NCBI GenBank assembly: GCA_965248715.1
Contig: CBDFKB010000007.1
Span: 930,001 to 994,000 of the forward strand
Reading direction: 5' to 3'
DNA: 64,000 bases
Origin: CBDFKB01 sp965248715
Lineage (GTDB): Bacteria > Pseudomonadota > Alphaproteobacteria > Rhizobiales > Rhizobiaceae
Made by a program: the position numbers and the translations under genes. The notes under the pieces are model-generated. The model was not told where the DNA came from and did not search any database. It was given only the letters and a program-made list of their open reading frames with translations. This document shows positions 8,683 through 17,177 of this stretch, one piece after another (the first letter of the stretch is position 1; the number at the start of each line of letters is the position of its first letter).

Positions 8683-9066
8683 GCTCGCGACCCAACCTTC
8701 CAGTTGGTGCGATCAAGTGCCAGCAGCCATGGTCTGGCATGGGGTCCGCACTGGTTCAACAGGCGCACCATCATCCGCGCCACCCAATCATTATCAAGAC
8801 GGACACACTGAAAAAACCGCTGCAGGCGGCGGTAGTTGGATGCGTGTTTGGCAGGACCGCAAAACTGGCAGGCAATGTGGCTCAAATTTACCGTGCGGCC
8901 ATTCACAAGACCAACAATGATCACAATAAGCGTCTCAATGCGGCTCTTGTTCAAACCAAGATGACACGATAAATTCACACCGAGAGCGTGGGTTAATAAC
9001 GGTATCGACATCGAACGACGCCATTGCAAATGAATCGTTCAAAATACCATCAATTCACGCTCTCAA
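8683..9066 (-). pseudogene. IS4-family transposase, N-terminal fragment
   Basis: A minus-strand frame from 9029 reads 115 residues ending ALDRTNWKVGSRA at the MITE boundary. LDRTNWK is the first-Asp block of IS4-type transposases; the rest of the catalytic core is missing. The element's 5' end is marked by GAGAGCGTG near 9066, repeated inverted near 8990. Confidence 0.7.
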
Positions 9067-9444
9067 CCAAAATTGTCGGGTAGTGTGATTCCAACGCTTC
9101 GTGACAAGCGCTAGTGAATTTTTGGTACCCTTAAGAGGGTCAATCAGCGTGCAGGCCAAGCTGGACTTTGCACACAACGAAAATCTGCGCGGCAAGCGTT
9201 TCAAACACCCGGTACGATGAAATTCTCAGAAAAGGTGCCACGATCGCACACCGGCCATTCGCCGCGACATGCCCCAATGACGGCGGTGCGGACAAAGTGA
9301 ACCTTCGCTGTAGCCTCGCCAATGCCCGCTTTCGGTTAAGCCAAATATCAATATTTCTCGTTGTCTCCAGTGACATGACGCGACGTGCGTGACCAGCATT
9401 GGCCAAGCTAGCAATTTAGCAATTGCTGAGATGTCGTTTCTAAC
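9067..9444. other. Intergenic stretch with a partial 101-bp-type repeat
   Basis: No convincing gene. Bases 9087-9112 match the terminal part of the 101 bp repeat found at 42587-42889 and 36395-36493 (GCTTCGTGACAAGCGCT). An 88-codon minus-strand frame (9140-9406) lacks a ribosome site and any recognised domain and is not called. Confidence 0.5.
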
Positions 9445-10839
9445 TCAAATTTCCAGTGCGGACTCGCTCGGCGCGAGACGAAACAAGTTTGCCACTGTTT
9501 GCAGGCCGTGTTTGAACCGTGTCTCGTCAATTTCATGGCTCAGACAGATCCGTATCGCTTCGGGTGCGTCGTTTGCATGGGCGGCAAAGCTGCGTCCTTC
9601 ACTTACCAACACACCATGGCGTGCGCATTGCGCCCGAAAGATATCGGCTCTCCAATCATCTGGTAGAGGCATCCAAAGATGGAAACCCTGCGGGTCGGCT
9701 TTGAAATCCACATGGCTCAGGATAGATCGGGCCAGTAACTGGCGGCAAGCTGCGGCTTCTCTCTGCTGAGTTGCCAGTTTTGTCGCCGTTCCACCAAGGA
9801 TCAACCGAGCCGCAACCTCCAATGTCATTGGTGGCGTCATCCATACGCTGAGATTAATTGCATTGCGCAACGCGGGGGTCAAAGGTACGGGTGCATGCAG
9901 AAAACCAACGCGCAATCCGGGTGCGACCGATTTTGAAAGGCTCGTAACATAGATGGTATGCTCGGGCGCTAAACTTGCCAATGAGGCCGGTCGATCTGCC
10001 TTGAGCGGTGCGAAGACGTCATCTTCGATCAGGATCACGCCATACCGCTCTGCAATTTCGGCAATGGACCGACGCCGCGTGTCTGAAAGGGTTACAGTGG
10101 TCGGCGCTTGCAGGGTTGGCGTCAGATAGAAGGCTTTGGGTTTTGCACGACGGCAAAGCTCTGCAAACGCCTCGGGAACAACACCTTCGTTGTCCATGCT
10201 GACGGTCTGGGTATGCAACCCCAGCCGCTCCGCCATCGCACGGATTGGCGTGTAGGTCAGGGTCTCGGTTAGCAACAGATCACCGGGGCGCAAGAGTGAC
10301 ATCAGCGTGCAGAGCAGGCCATGCTGTCCGCCCATCGTCGTAACAATTTGATCTGGTCGTGCCTTGACGCCACAGTTATCGAGCCAGATCAATCCCGCTT
10401 CACGGTGATGCACGAGGTCTTCATCTGTCTGGTAATCAAGCAGCGCTGGAAGCCCATCGCCGCGAGCAATTTCACCAAGAACACGCCGGATATGCGGTTC
10501 CGCAAATCCGGGCAGCGGCAGGTTCCGGGACAGATCAATCGGTCCGGTTCTTTCACGGCGCAGGTTGCTTTCTTCATCTGCCTGCAAGGCTGAATAGGGA
10601 GATCGGACGAAGGTGCCGCGCCCAACTTCCCCTCGCAATAGCGCCCGTTTGACGGCTTCTGCATAGGCACGGCTAGTCGTATTGACTGACATGCCAAGTT
10701 GGTAGGCCAACTCGCGATGTGGCGGCAGCCGTGTTCCAATCGCCAGACGCTCCGAGGCGATGTCTTCGGCCATCGCTTCCACGATTTGAAGATATTTGGG
10801 GCCGCGCCGCCCATCAAGCTCAGGTAGCCAAATTGCCAT
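9445..10839 (-). CDS. MocR-type transcription regulator (GntR HTH + aminotransferase-like domain)
   Basis: 464 residues, the usual MocR length. An N-terminal GntR winged helix (about 10-75; GTRLPPHRELAYQLGMSVNT) is followed by a fold-type I PLP domain. The PLP-lysine motif SLSKSVAPGLRVGF is near residue 300, with DDVFAPL (PLP-ring Asp region) and GGQHGL upstream. MocR proteins bind PLP or an aldimine and act as activators or repressors, not normally as aminotransferases. It is divergent from an EamA exporter across 80 bases, the common arrangement in which MocR controls its neighbour, so the exporter is the probable target. The ligand is unknown. Confidence 0.85.
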   Translation of the reverse strand: MAIWLPELDGRRGPKYLQIVEAMAEDIASERLAIGTRLPPHRELAYQLGMSVNTTSRAYAEAVKRALLRGEVGRGTFVRSPYSALQADEESNLRRERTGPIDLSRNLPLPGFAEPHIRRVLGEIARGDGLPALLDYQTDEDLVHHREAGLIWLDNCGVKARPDQIVTTMGGQHGLLCTLMSLLRPGDLLLTETLTYTPIRAMAERLGLHTQTVSMDNEGVVPEAFAELCRRAKPKAFYLTPTLQAPTTVTLSDTRRRSIAEIAERYGVILIEDDVFAPLKADRPASLASLAPEHTIYVTSLSKSVAPGLRVGFLHAPVPLTPALRNAINLSVWMTPPMTLEVAARLILGGTATKLATQQREAAACRQLLARSILSHVDFKADPQGFHLWMPLPDDWRADIFRAQCARHGVLVSEGRSFAAHANDAPEAIRICLSHEIDETRFKHGLQTVANLFRLAPSESALEI

Positions 10840-10919
10840 CAGATCAATGTTTCGATTGCATCAGTACAATAATGAGAGCAATTTTCTGATACGTCAATGC
10901 AATTTATAGAACGATTCCC

Positions 10920-11865
10920 ATGGCACTCACATCTCCCTCTGTTGGCAAAGGCATCGCACTCTCACTGGTCAGTCTGATCCTGCTCGGTGTGATGCCGATC
11001 ATCTCGAACCTCCGCCCTTCCGAGGTGGGGGCCCTTTCGTTTGCCTTTGCCCTATCCGTCTGGCAGGTGGTCTTTGCGTTGCCGGTCTTTGGTTATGAGC
11101 TTAAAAGCGGTACGAGGGGCATCTTTGGTATCGAGCTCTCTCAGCGAGAGCGCAGGCGTATGATTGCTGTCGCGCTCTTCACCGGGGCATTATTTGGCTT
11201 GTCCACCTATCTCTATGTCCTGGGTGTTGGGAAAGCGGGCGCTGCCAATGCCGCCATTGCCATTCAAGCCTATCCGCTCTTTGCCATCCTCTGGGAGAGC
11301 CTGTTCCTGAAGCGCAGAAAGTCAGCTCTCGAACTGATCCTGACGGCAGTGTTGATCTGCTCACTTTATTACCTCGGGACGGGAGGCACGTTTCGGATGT
11401 CAGGCATGTCATCCTGGTTTCTCGTTTCCTTAGGTGTGCCATTGCTCTGGAGCATCGCACATGTGATCATCAAGGAAGAGCTAAGCCGAACGCCTATCAC
11501 CCCTGCACAGGTAACGTTTTTCCGTGTGGCGATCTCGGAACGCTGTGTTCTGTTTGCGGTTCTTGGCGTTGCGGTGCCATCGGGAATCGCAACCGGAGTG
11601 AGCGCAATATTTCAGGCCATGTCGGCAGTGATGGGGCCTCGTTTACTTCCTTGAACTGATCGTCTGGTTTTATGCCGTGCGACACATAGACGTGTCATTG
11701 GCCAGTTCGATTACAACGCCATGGCCCGCCCTAACCATGGTGCTTGCAGTCGCCTTTCTGGGCGACACGATCGAGACCTATCAGATCGTTGCGCTGCTTA
11801 TTGTTGTTGCCTGTATCTATGGGTTGACGTTTGCTAGCTTGAACAAAGGATCAGCTCCACAGTAA
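10920..11865 (+). pseudogene. EamA/DMT-family exporter, frameshifted
   Basis: Ten-helix drug/metabolite transporter. The first frame (10920-11654) ends prematurely after AIFQAMSAVMGPRLLP. The second half (YFLELIVWFYAVRHIDVSLA to the stop at 11865) continues in another frame. One extra C in GGGGCC at about 11634-11637 explains the break: with one base fewer the text reads VMGLVYFLELIVWFY, as expected for EamA. The divergent MocR gene suggests it exports an amine or amino-acid-like compound. It is either a recent pseudogene or carries a sequencing error at a G/C run. Confidence 0.75.
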
Positions 11866-11890
11866 AAAGAAAAACAAGGGAGATAAGGCA

Positions 11891-12034
11891 ATGTGGCAAA
11901 TCTACGCCAGTTCAATGATGACAGCGGCGAAAACCAACGCATTGGACTTTGCAAATGGCTCTGATTCTCCTTTCAGACAGCATCTCAATCTGTGGCAGTG
12001 GACATTGGTTGCACCGCAAAAACTTGTCAATTAG
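11891..12034 (+). CDS. Small open frame, possible truncated gene
   Basis: A 47-codon frame begins 25 bases after the exporter stop with a good GGGAG site 9 bases before its ATG (MWQIYASSMMTAAKTNALDF) and ends at TAG 12032-12034. No family is recognised. The strong ribosome site and operon-like spacing suggest the beginning of a former downstream gene that has been cut, or a small protein. The following 130 bases up to the ugd stump show nothing. Confidence 0.3.
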   Translation: MWQIYASSMMTAAKTNALDFANGSDSPFRQHLNLWQWTLVAPQKLVN

Positions 12035-12165
12035 GGTTCAAAGCAGTCATTCTCCCGTGCAACCGATAGTTTTTGCGACGGTTTTTGTAGAGCAACAAAA
12101 GCAATCACTTGGCTGTCGTGAAATCTTGTTGCAAAATATCCGCATGAAACTTGGAAACTCCGGGT

Positions 12166-12331
12166 TTCTGATGCGCTGATCATCATCAACGAGTGGCCGC
12201 AGTTTAAGGACTATGATTGGGCCGGGCTGCGTGAGTGTATGCGGGCGCCGGTATTAATCGATCTGCGCAATTTGCTCGACCCGGCGCAAATGGCCAGGCT
12301 CGGCTATGAATATCATTCACTTGGCAGATAG
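12166..12331 (+). pseudogene. UDP-glucose 6-dehydrogenase C-terminal stump
   Basis: A plus-strand frame reads VSDALIIINEWPQFKDYDW...VLIDLRNLLDPAQM...GYEYHSLGR and a stop at 12329-12331. This is the C-terminal domain end of UDP-glucose/GDP-mannose dehydrogenases (the E/W..F, D.RN and Y.S.GR blocks). Only about 53 of about 440 residues remain, so it is a deletion remnant. Its position near galE and galU fits a former nucleotide-sugar cluster. Confidence 0.75.
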
Positions 12332-12366
12332 CCGCCCGCCGGGACTTGCGGGTTAAAAACCACGCT

Positions 12367-13605
12367 CTAATTAGCGGCGGTTGGCGCCTGGGTGCTGGAA
12401 GCCGCCTCGGCACCGGCTAGAGCCGCGCCAGCATCCGGCTTCAAGGTGAAATAATCAGCCCGGCCCAGTGGCGGCGACGGCCGTTCGCCATTGACTACCA
12501 TTTGGTGACTATTGCTATTTGGCGTGACCACGCCAACCACAAAATCGGCGCCACCTTCCAATGCTCCGCCGCCGTCGGCGACCGGGGCATTGAGTGGAAT
12601 GACTATGGTTTCGCCGGTTTTCGCCGGATCATATTCCGGTTTGATTTCGCGTTGGATGTCCATCCCGGGCAACGCCGACAGCAATAAGCCAGTAGTGCCG
12701 ATGCCTATCGCCCGTTTGATCGGTTTTTCGACATAAAACGCCATCTTCCGCATACCCTGGCGGCTCACATTAATGCCGTCCGAACCGCGCAACGTGGTGA
12801 TTTGCCCAGTGACATTGGGGCCCGAGCGGGAATAATTGCCATTCTCATCGGTAAATCCGACCCAAATGTCGACGAAAGTGCCGCCGACCCTTTCCGTAGC
12901 GGTGCGGAAGATTTCGTTTGCCACCAAAAAGTCGGCCGACATGGATTTGCGGCGCATTGGCGGCAACCCGACCCAGATCAGTGGCACACCATTGTCGCTA
13001 GCACCTTTGGCCAACCGGTTGGCGCGAGTTTTATACTCGGCCAGCCAGGCTTCGCTCGAGCGTTTGTGGCGGGTGCCGGCGACCCGCATCTGCTGGCGAT
13101 CATTGGTGCCGAGCATCACCACCACAGCCGCCGCCGACGTGGCTTTGACAGTTTCGCCGATCGTGCCGGGCCAGTCGTAATGGTCTTCACGCACCAGGCC
13201 CGAAGAACCCTTGGTCAGTTTGACGAACCGTAGTGCTGGCTGCTCGGCAAACGCGCGTTCCAAACCCCAGTGCAGGCCGTTGGCGAGAAAGTCGCCAGCT
13301 ACCAATACCACCTTGGCATCGGGGTTCTTTTGCACCGGCTGCACTGTTGGCGCGCTTGCCACTGCAGTTTTCTTGCGTCTGCTTTTTTTGCTGGAGCGTT
13401 TCTTGGTGCGAGTAGAAATTTTCGCGCGGGTTCTTGTTTTCGGTTTACCAAACAGGATTTGCAACAGGCTGCGGCGCTTTTTCTTCTTAACCTGGGCGTG
13501 CGCTACATCGACCGCGCTAGCGCCGGTTCCGGTCATTACCAGGGCGGGGATGGTGGCAAAACATACGCCAAGACCAACGATAAACAACAATGTGCGAATG
13601 TACAT
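12367..13605 (-). CDS. DUF459 SGNH-hydrolase-fold exported protein
   Basis: 412 residues. Hydrophobic signal segment (about 4-30), a very basic Lys/Arg linker (about 38-82), then the SGNH-fold DUF459 domain: VVLVAGDFLANGLHWGL (block I region) and VVMLGTNDRQQM (block III Asn). The C-terminal block reads SDGINVSRQGMRKMAFYVEK, where family members usually show DG(I/V)H, so the catalytic His is replaced by Asn, and block I lacks the usual Ser. It may be a non-hydrolytic or altered member. It lies downstream of the MltB-like transglycosylase on the same strand, 46 bases apart, suggesting a shared envelope role (peptidoglycan or O-acetyl chemistry), which is inference. Confidence 0.75.
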   Translation of the reverse strand: MYIRTLLFIVGLGVCFATIPALVMTGTGASAVDVAHAQVKKKKRRSLLQILFGKPKTRTRAKISTRTKKRSSKKSRRKKTAVASAPTVQPVQKNPDAKVVLVAGDFLANGLHWGLERAFAEQPALRFVKLTKGSSGLVREDHYDWPGTIGETVKATSAAAVVVMLGTNDRQQMRVAGTRHKRSSEAWLAEYKTRANRLAKGASDNGVPLIWVGLPPMRRKSMSADFLVANEIFRTATERVGGTFVDIWVGFTDENGNYSRSGPNVTGQITTLRGSDGINVSRQGMRKMAFYVEKPIKRAIGIGTTGLLLSALPGMDIQREIKPEYDPAKTGETIVIPLNAPVADGGGALEGGADFVVGVVTPNSNSHQMVVNGERPSPPLGRADYFTLKPDAGAALAGAEAASSTQAPTAAN

Positions 13606-13651
13606 GCACTTCTCCGTTGCCGCGCGAACAAAAAATGGCGTGACAGACCGT

Positions 13652-14878
13652 TTATCCGTTCACCGACGCTCTTATGCGTTTCAGCAGTTTTTTGGAAGGG
13701 ATGCCGTCTTTCTTGAGCCCGATCCGGTGCTGAAAGGTCTTGATTGCCGATCTTGAGCCCGATCCGATCCGGCCGTCGATCTCGCCGTCATACAATCCCA
13801 ACCGCGAAAGCTTGAGCTGTAGTTCCTTGCTTTCGTCAAACGATAGCGGAATATAGCCGCGCGGCCACTTTTTGACCAATTCGCCATAGCCGGCAATCCG
13901 GTCGGCAAGATGGCCGACCGCAAGCGCATATTTGTCGGCATTGTTGTAGCGTTTCAAAATGTAGAAGTTCCGCATCATCAAAAAAGCCGGTCCATTGCCG
14001 CCGGCCGGCAGTTTCAACACCGCTTTCTTAGCTGGCCATGGAAATTGCCGGCCCTTGACCCGGCGCACACCCTGTTTGGCCCACTTGCCCAATGTGCGGG
14101 TCTTGTTGCGGTTGGCGCCGGTAGCAAAATTTGCCGGCAATACCACCTCATAGCCCCAGGTTTTTTGGGTCTGCCAACCGTTTTTACGTAGCAAATTGGC
14201 GGCAGTCGCCAGTGCGTCGGGTGGAGAATTCCAGATGTCCGCGCGACCGTCGCCGTCCATGTCAACCGCGTATAACCGATAGCTGGTCGGGATAAACTGG
14301 GTATGGCCCATTGCGCCGGCCCATGATCCCACCAATCCCGCTGCTGAGACATGACCGGCATCGACGATTTTCATGGCCGCGATAAGCTGGCTGCGAGCGA
14401 ACTTGGCGCGTTTGCGGTCGCCATGGGCCAAGGTTGCCAAGGAACGAGCCAACGGCTTGACGATTTCCCGATTGGCGAGAACCGCGCCATATTGGCTTTC
14501 CAACGACCAGATCGCCAACAGCACGTTGCGATCAACGCCGAACTTGCGCTCGATCCGGTCAAGCCATGGCTTGTAGGTTTTCGCCAAGTGCTGGCCGGTT
14601 TCGATCGATGTCTGGTTGACCCTGGCATCGAGATAATCCCAAATCTTGGCAACAAATTCCGGCTGATAGTTGGCCTTTTTCAGCACTTCGGGGTCCGGCT
14701 GGTCGATACCGGCAAACAGTTGGTCATAGGTGGATGCGCGCACCCCCTTGGCGATTGCAATGCCGCGAAAATCGCGAACCCATTTGCGAAACCCGGCATC
14801 GGCGGATGCGGGCTGGCTGGTCGTGACCATCACTGCGATGCCCAGCACCGCGATGATTACGGTTTGCACACGACGCAT
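13652..14878 (-). CDS. Lytic murein transglycosylase, MltB/SltB family, with peptidoglycan-binding domain
   Basis: Cleaves the glycan strand of peptidoglycan to 1,6-anhydromuropeptides in the periplasm. The catalytic Glu lies in AIWSLESQYG, followed by the SLT motif GAMGHTQFIPTSY and the DGRADIWNSPPDALATAANL block. The C-terminal 60 residues form a PG_binding_1 domain (LQLKLSRLGLYDGEIDGRIG). A signal peptide starts at MRRVQTVIIAVLGIAVMVTT. I chose that Met (14878), although the frame is open to a Met at 14977. A DUF459 gene follows on the same strand. It looks intact. Confidence 0.85.
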   Translation of the reverse strand: MRRVQTVIIAVLGIAVMVTTSQPASADAGFRKWVRDFRGIAIAKGVRASTYDQLFAGIDQPDPEVLKKANYQPEFVAKIWDYLDARVNQTSIETGQHLAKTYKPWLDRIERKFGVDRNVLLAIWSLESQYGAVLANREIVKPLARSLATLAHGDRKRAKFARSQLIAAMKIVDAGHVSAAGLVGSWAGAMGHTQFIPTSYRLYAVDMDGDGRADIWNSPPDALATAANLLRKNGWQTQKTWGYEVVLPANFATGANRNKTRTLGKWAKQGVRRVKGRQFPWPAKKAVLKLPAGGNGPAFLMMRNFYILKRYNNADKYALAVGHLADRIAGYGELVKKWPRGYIPLSFDESKELQLKLSRLGLYDGEIDGRIGSGSRSAIKTFQHRIGLKKDGIPSKKLLKRIRASVNG

Positions 14879-15068
14879 CGCCGTTATCCAATGCGAGGCC
14901 ATGACAAGGAACTTGGCGCGGCGTTCAACCATCACGGTAACCGGCGCACGCGAATCAATATGGATTTGGTAGGGCATAGTTTAACCGTTTACCTCGAAAA
15001 ATGGCGGCGAAATGGCCGACCGCGCCGGTGTTTGTCTTATTCGCTCGATTACAGAGCCAACGCTGGCG

Positions 15069-16064
15069 TCACGGCGCAATTTCGACCGCATCGCGTTTTT
15101 GTTCCCAGGCAAGCGCGTGCGCAACAATTGTGTCGATGTCGGCAAAACGCGGTTGCCAATTGAGCCGGCTGGTCAGGCGAGACGCATCGGCAACCAGTGA
15201 AGAGACATCGCCAGCCCTTCGTTGACCAAGCTTTACCGTAAAGTTGACACCCGACACACGTTTTACGCTTTCGATCACCTCAAGGACCGAATTGCCGGCG
15301 CAATACCCACAATTTGCAGTAAATTTCTGGCCGCCATCAATCAAATGTCGATAGGCCAGATAGTGGGCATTAACTAGATCGGAAACGTGGATATAGTCGC
15401 GCACGCCGCTGCCGTCCGCCGTTTTATAGTCGGTGCCGTACACTTCTATGTGTTCCCGTTTGCCGAGCGCCGCCTCGCAGGCGATCTTGATCAAATGGGT
15501 GGCGTTGCGGGTCGACTGACCGGTGCGCCCGGCCGGATCGCCACCGGCAACGTTGAAATAACGCAGCATTACATAGCGAATACCATGGGCAATTGCCGCA
15601 TCGCGTAGCATGATTTCGGTCATCAACTTGGAACTGCCATAAGGTGACATCGGCGCCAGCAACGCGTCTTCGCGGATCGGCCCACCGTTGACCGGCTCGC
15701 CATACACGGCGGCGCTCGATGAAAATATGAATTTGTCAACGCCAGTATTTACCGCAGCCGCGATCAGATTGCGCGAAACCCCAGTATTGTTGGCGTAATA
15801 TTTAAGTGGATCTGCAATCGATTCGGATACTACCACTGAGCCGGCGAAATGAAAGATCACATCGATGTCGTGCTCACGGATTAATTGTTCGACAAGTTCG
15901 CTGTCGCCTGCATTGCCGACCACCAACTTGACGCCTTGCGGCACCAACCAGTCAAAACCGGTCGCCAGATTGTCAAGCGCTACCGCTTCAATGCCGTGGT
16001 CGATCAATTCCCACAACATGTGGCTGCCAATATATCCGGCCCCGCCGGTCACCAATGCGGTCAT
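15069..16064 (-). CDS. galE: UDP-glucose 4-epimerase
   Basis: Interconverts UDP-glucose and UDP-galactose. The Rossmann NAD site VTGGAGYIGSH is at the N-terminus. SSSAAVYGEP carries the Ser/Thr of the catalytic triad, and SPYGSSKLM carries the Tyr and Lys. RYFNVAGGDP and SGVRDYIHVSDL are family signatures. About 331 residues from the ATG at 16064; an in-frame upstream Met at 16085 would add seven residues that do not belong to the fold. Divergent from galU, about 225 bases away. Together they supply UDP-hexoses for envelope polysaccharides. Confidence 0.92.
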   Translation of the reverse strand: MTALVTGGAGYIGSHMLWELIDHGIEAVALDNLATGFDWLVPQGVKLVVGNAGDSELVEQLIREHDIDVIFHFAGSVVVSESIADPLKYYANNTGVSRNLIAAAVNTGVDKFIFSSSAAVYGEPVNGGPIREDALLAPMSPYGSSKLMTEIMLRDAAIAHGIRYVMLRYFNVAGGDPAGRTGQSTRNATHLIKIACEAALGKREHIEVYGTDYKTADGSGVRDYIHVSDLVNAHYLAYRHLIDGGQKFTANCGYCAGNSVLEVIESVKRVSGVNFTVKLGQRRAGDVSSLVADASRLTSRLNWQPRFADIDTIVAHALAWEQKRDAVEIAP

Positions 16065-16288
16065 GATTATTTTTCCATCGGCCAATTTACGGTGCCAATT
16101 GGCAATAGCCGCAAACCGTTAGGATTTCTTATCCGTGCTGTACGTCGCCAGCGCAAGCAATGCGAGCCAGTTGACTTGGAATTCACCAAAAAGGCTCTAT
16201 GTCTCATGCCCTGAGCCTAAATGGCCATTGGCGGGATAATTTCGGTCATAATACGGCAAACCGACATTGCGATTCAACGGAGCGCAGC

Positions 16289-17170
16289 ATGACGAAAAAC
16301 AAAGATGTAAGGAAGGCAGTGTTTCCGGTCGCGGGCCTGGGTACCCGGTTTTTGCCGGCGACCAAGGCAATCCCCAAGGAAATGCTGCCGATCGTCGACC
16401 GGCCAGTGATCCAAATGGTGGTCGACGAAGCGCGCGCCGCCGGCATTGAACATCTGATCTTCGTCACCGGCCGCAACAAAGGTGTGATCGAGGATCATTT
16501 CGACATTCAGATCGAACTGGAAGGCACACTGCGCGAACGCGGCAAGGAAAAGGCGCTGGATATATTGGCACAAGCATTGCCAGCGGCAGGACAAACCAGT
16601 TTTACCCGCCAGCAGGAGCCGCTGGGACTGGGCCACGCGGTATGGTGCGCGCGCAATATCGTCGGCAACGAACCGTTCGCGCTGTTGCTGCCGGACATGG
16701 TCATGCAATCGGAAAAGGGTTGTCTTTCCGCTATGGTCGAATTGTACCGCGAGACCGGCGGCAACATCATCTCGACGGAAGAGGTCGACTGGGCTGAAAC
16801 CCACAATTACGGCATCATCGAGCCTGGCGAACCGGTCAATGGCGGGTTCCGTATCACCAACATGGAGGAAAAACCTGAGCCCGGCACAGCCCCATCCAAC
16901 CTCTACATCAATGGCCGCTACATCTTGCAGCCTGAAATTTTTGATATCTTGCGCGATCAGGGCACCGGCGCCGACGGGGAAATCCAGTTGACCGACGCCA
17001 TGTTAACCCTCGCACGCATCCAGGACTTCTACGGCATCGAATTTACCGGCCGCACCTTTGACTGTGGCACCAAAGATGGCTTTATCCTCGCCAATCTCGC
17101 TTTTGCCCTGGAGCGACCGGATATCGCGCCGATAATCCGCAACCGGCTGGAGGAATTGTTGGCGGAGTAG
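16289..17170 (+). CDS. galU: UTP-glucose-1-phosphate uridylyltransferase
   Basis: Makes UDP-glucose from UTP and glucose-1-phosphate. The start at 16289 (MTKNKDVRKAVFPVAG) follows GGAGCG; an open frame extends upstream but is not conserved. The signature GLGTRFLPATKAIPKEMLP is at residues about 16-34, with PLGLGHAVWCAR (uracil site), LLPDMVMQ (metal Asp) and FDCGTKDGFI near the end. 293 residues, typical. It runs convergently into the outer-membrane protein gene with only 7 bases between stops. Confidence 0.93.
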   Translation: MTKNKDVRKAVFPVAGLGTRFLPATKAIPKEMLPIVDRPVIQMVVDEARAAGIEHLIFVTGRNKGVIEDHFDIQIELEGTLRERGKEKALDILAQALPAAGQTSFTRQQEPLGLGHAVWCARNIVGNEPFALLLPDMVMQSEKGCLSAMVELYRETGGNIISTEEVDWAETHNYGIIEPGEPVNGGFRITNMEEKPEPGTAPSNLYINGRYILQPEIFDILRDQGTGADGEIQLTDAMLTLARIQDFYGIEFTGRTFDCGTKDGFILANLAFALERPDIAPIIRNRLEELLAE

Positions 17171-17177
17171 AGTTGCC

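Noticed and set aside
9140..9406. 88-codon minus-strand frame
   Set aside because: No ribosome site, no recognisable family, and no support from neighbours.
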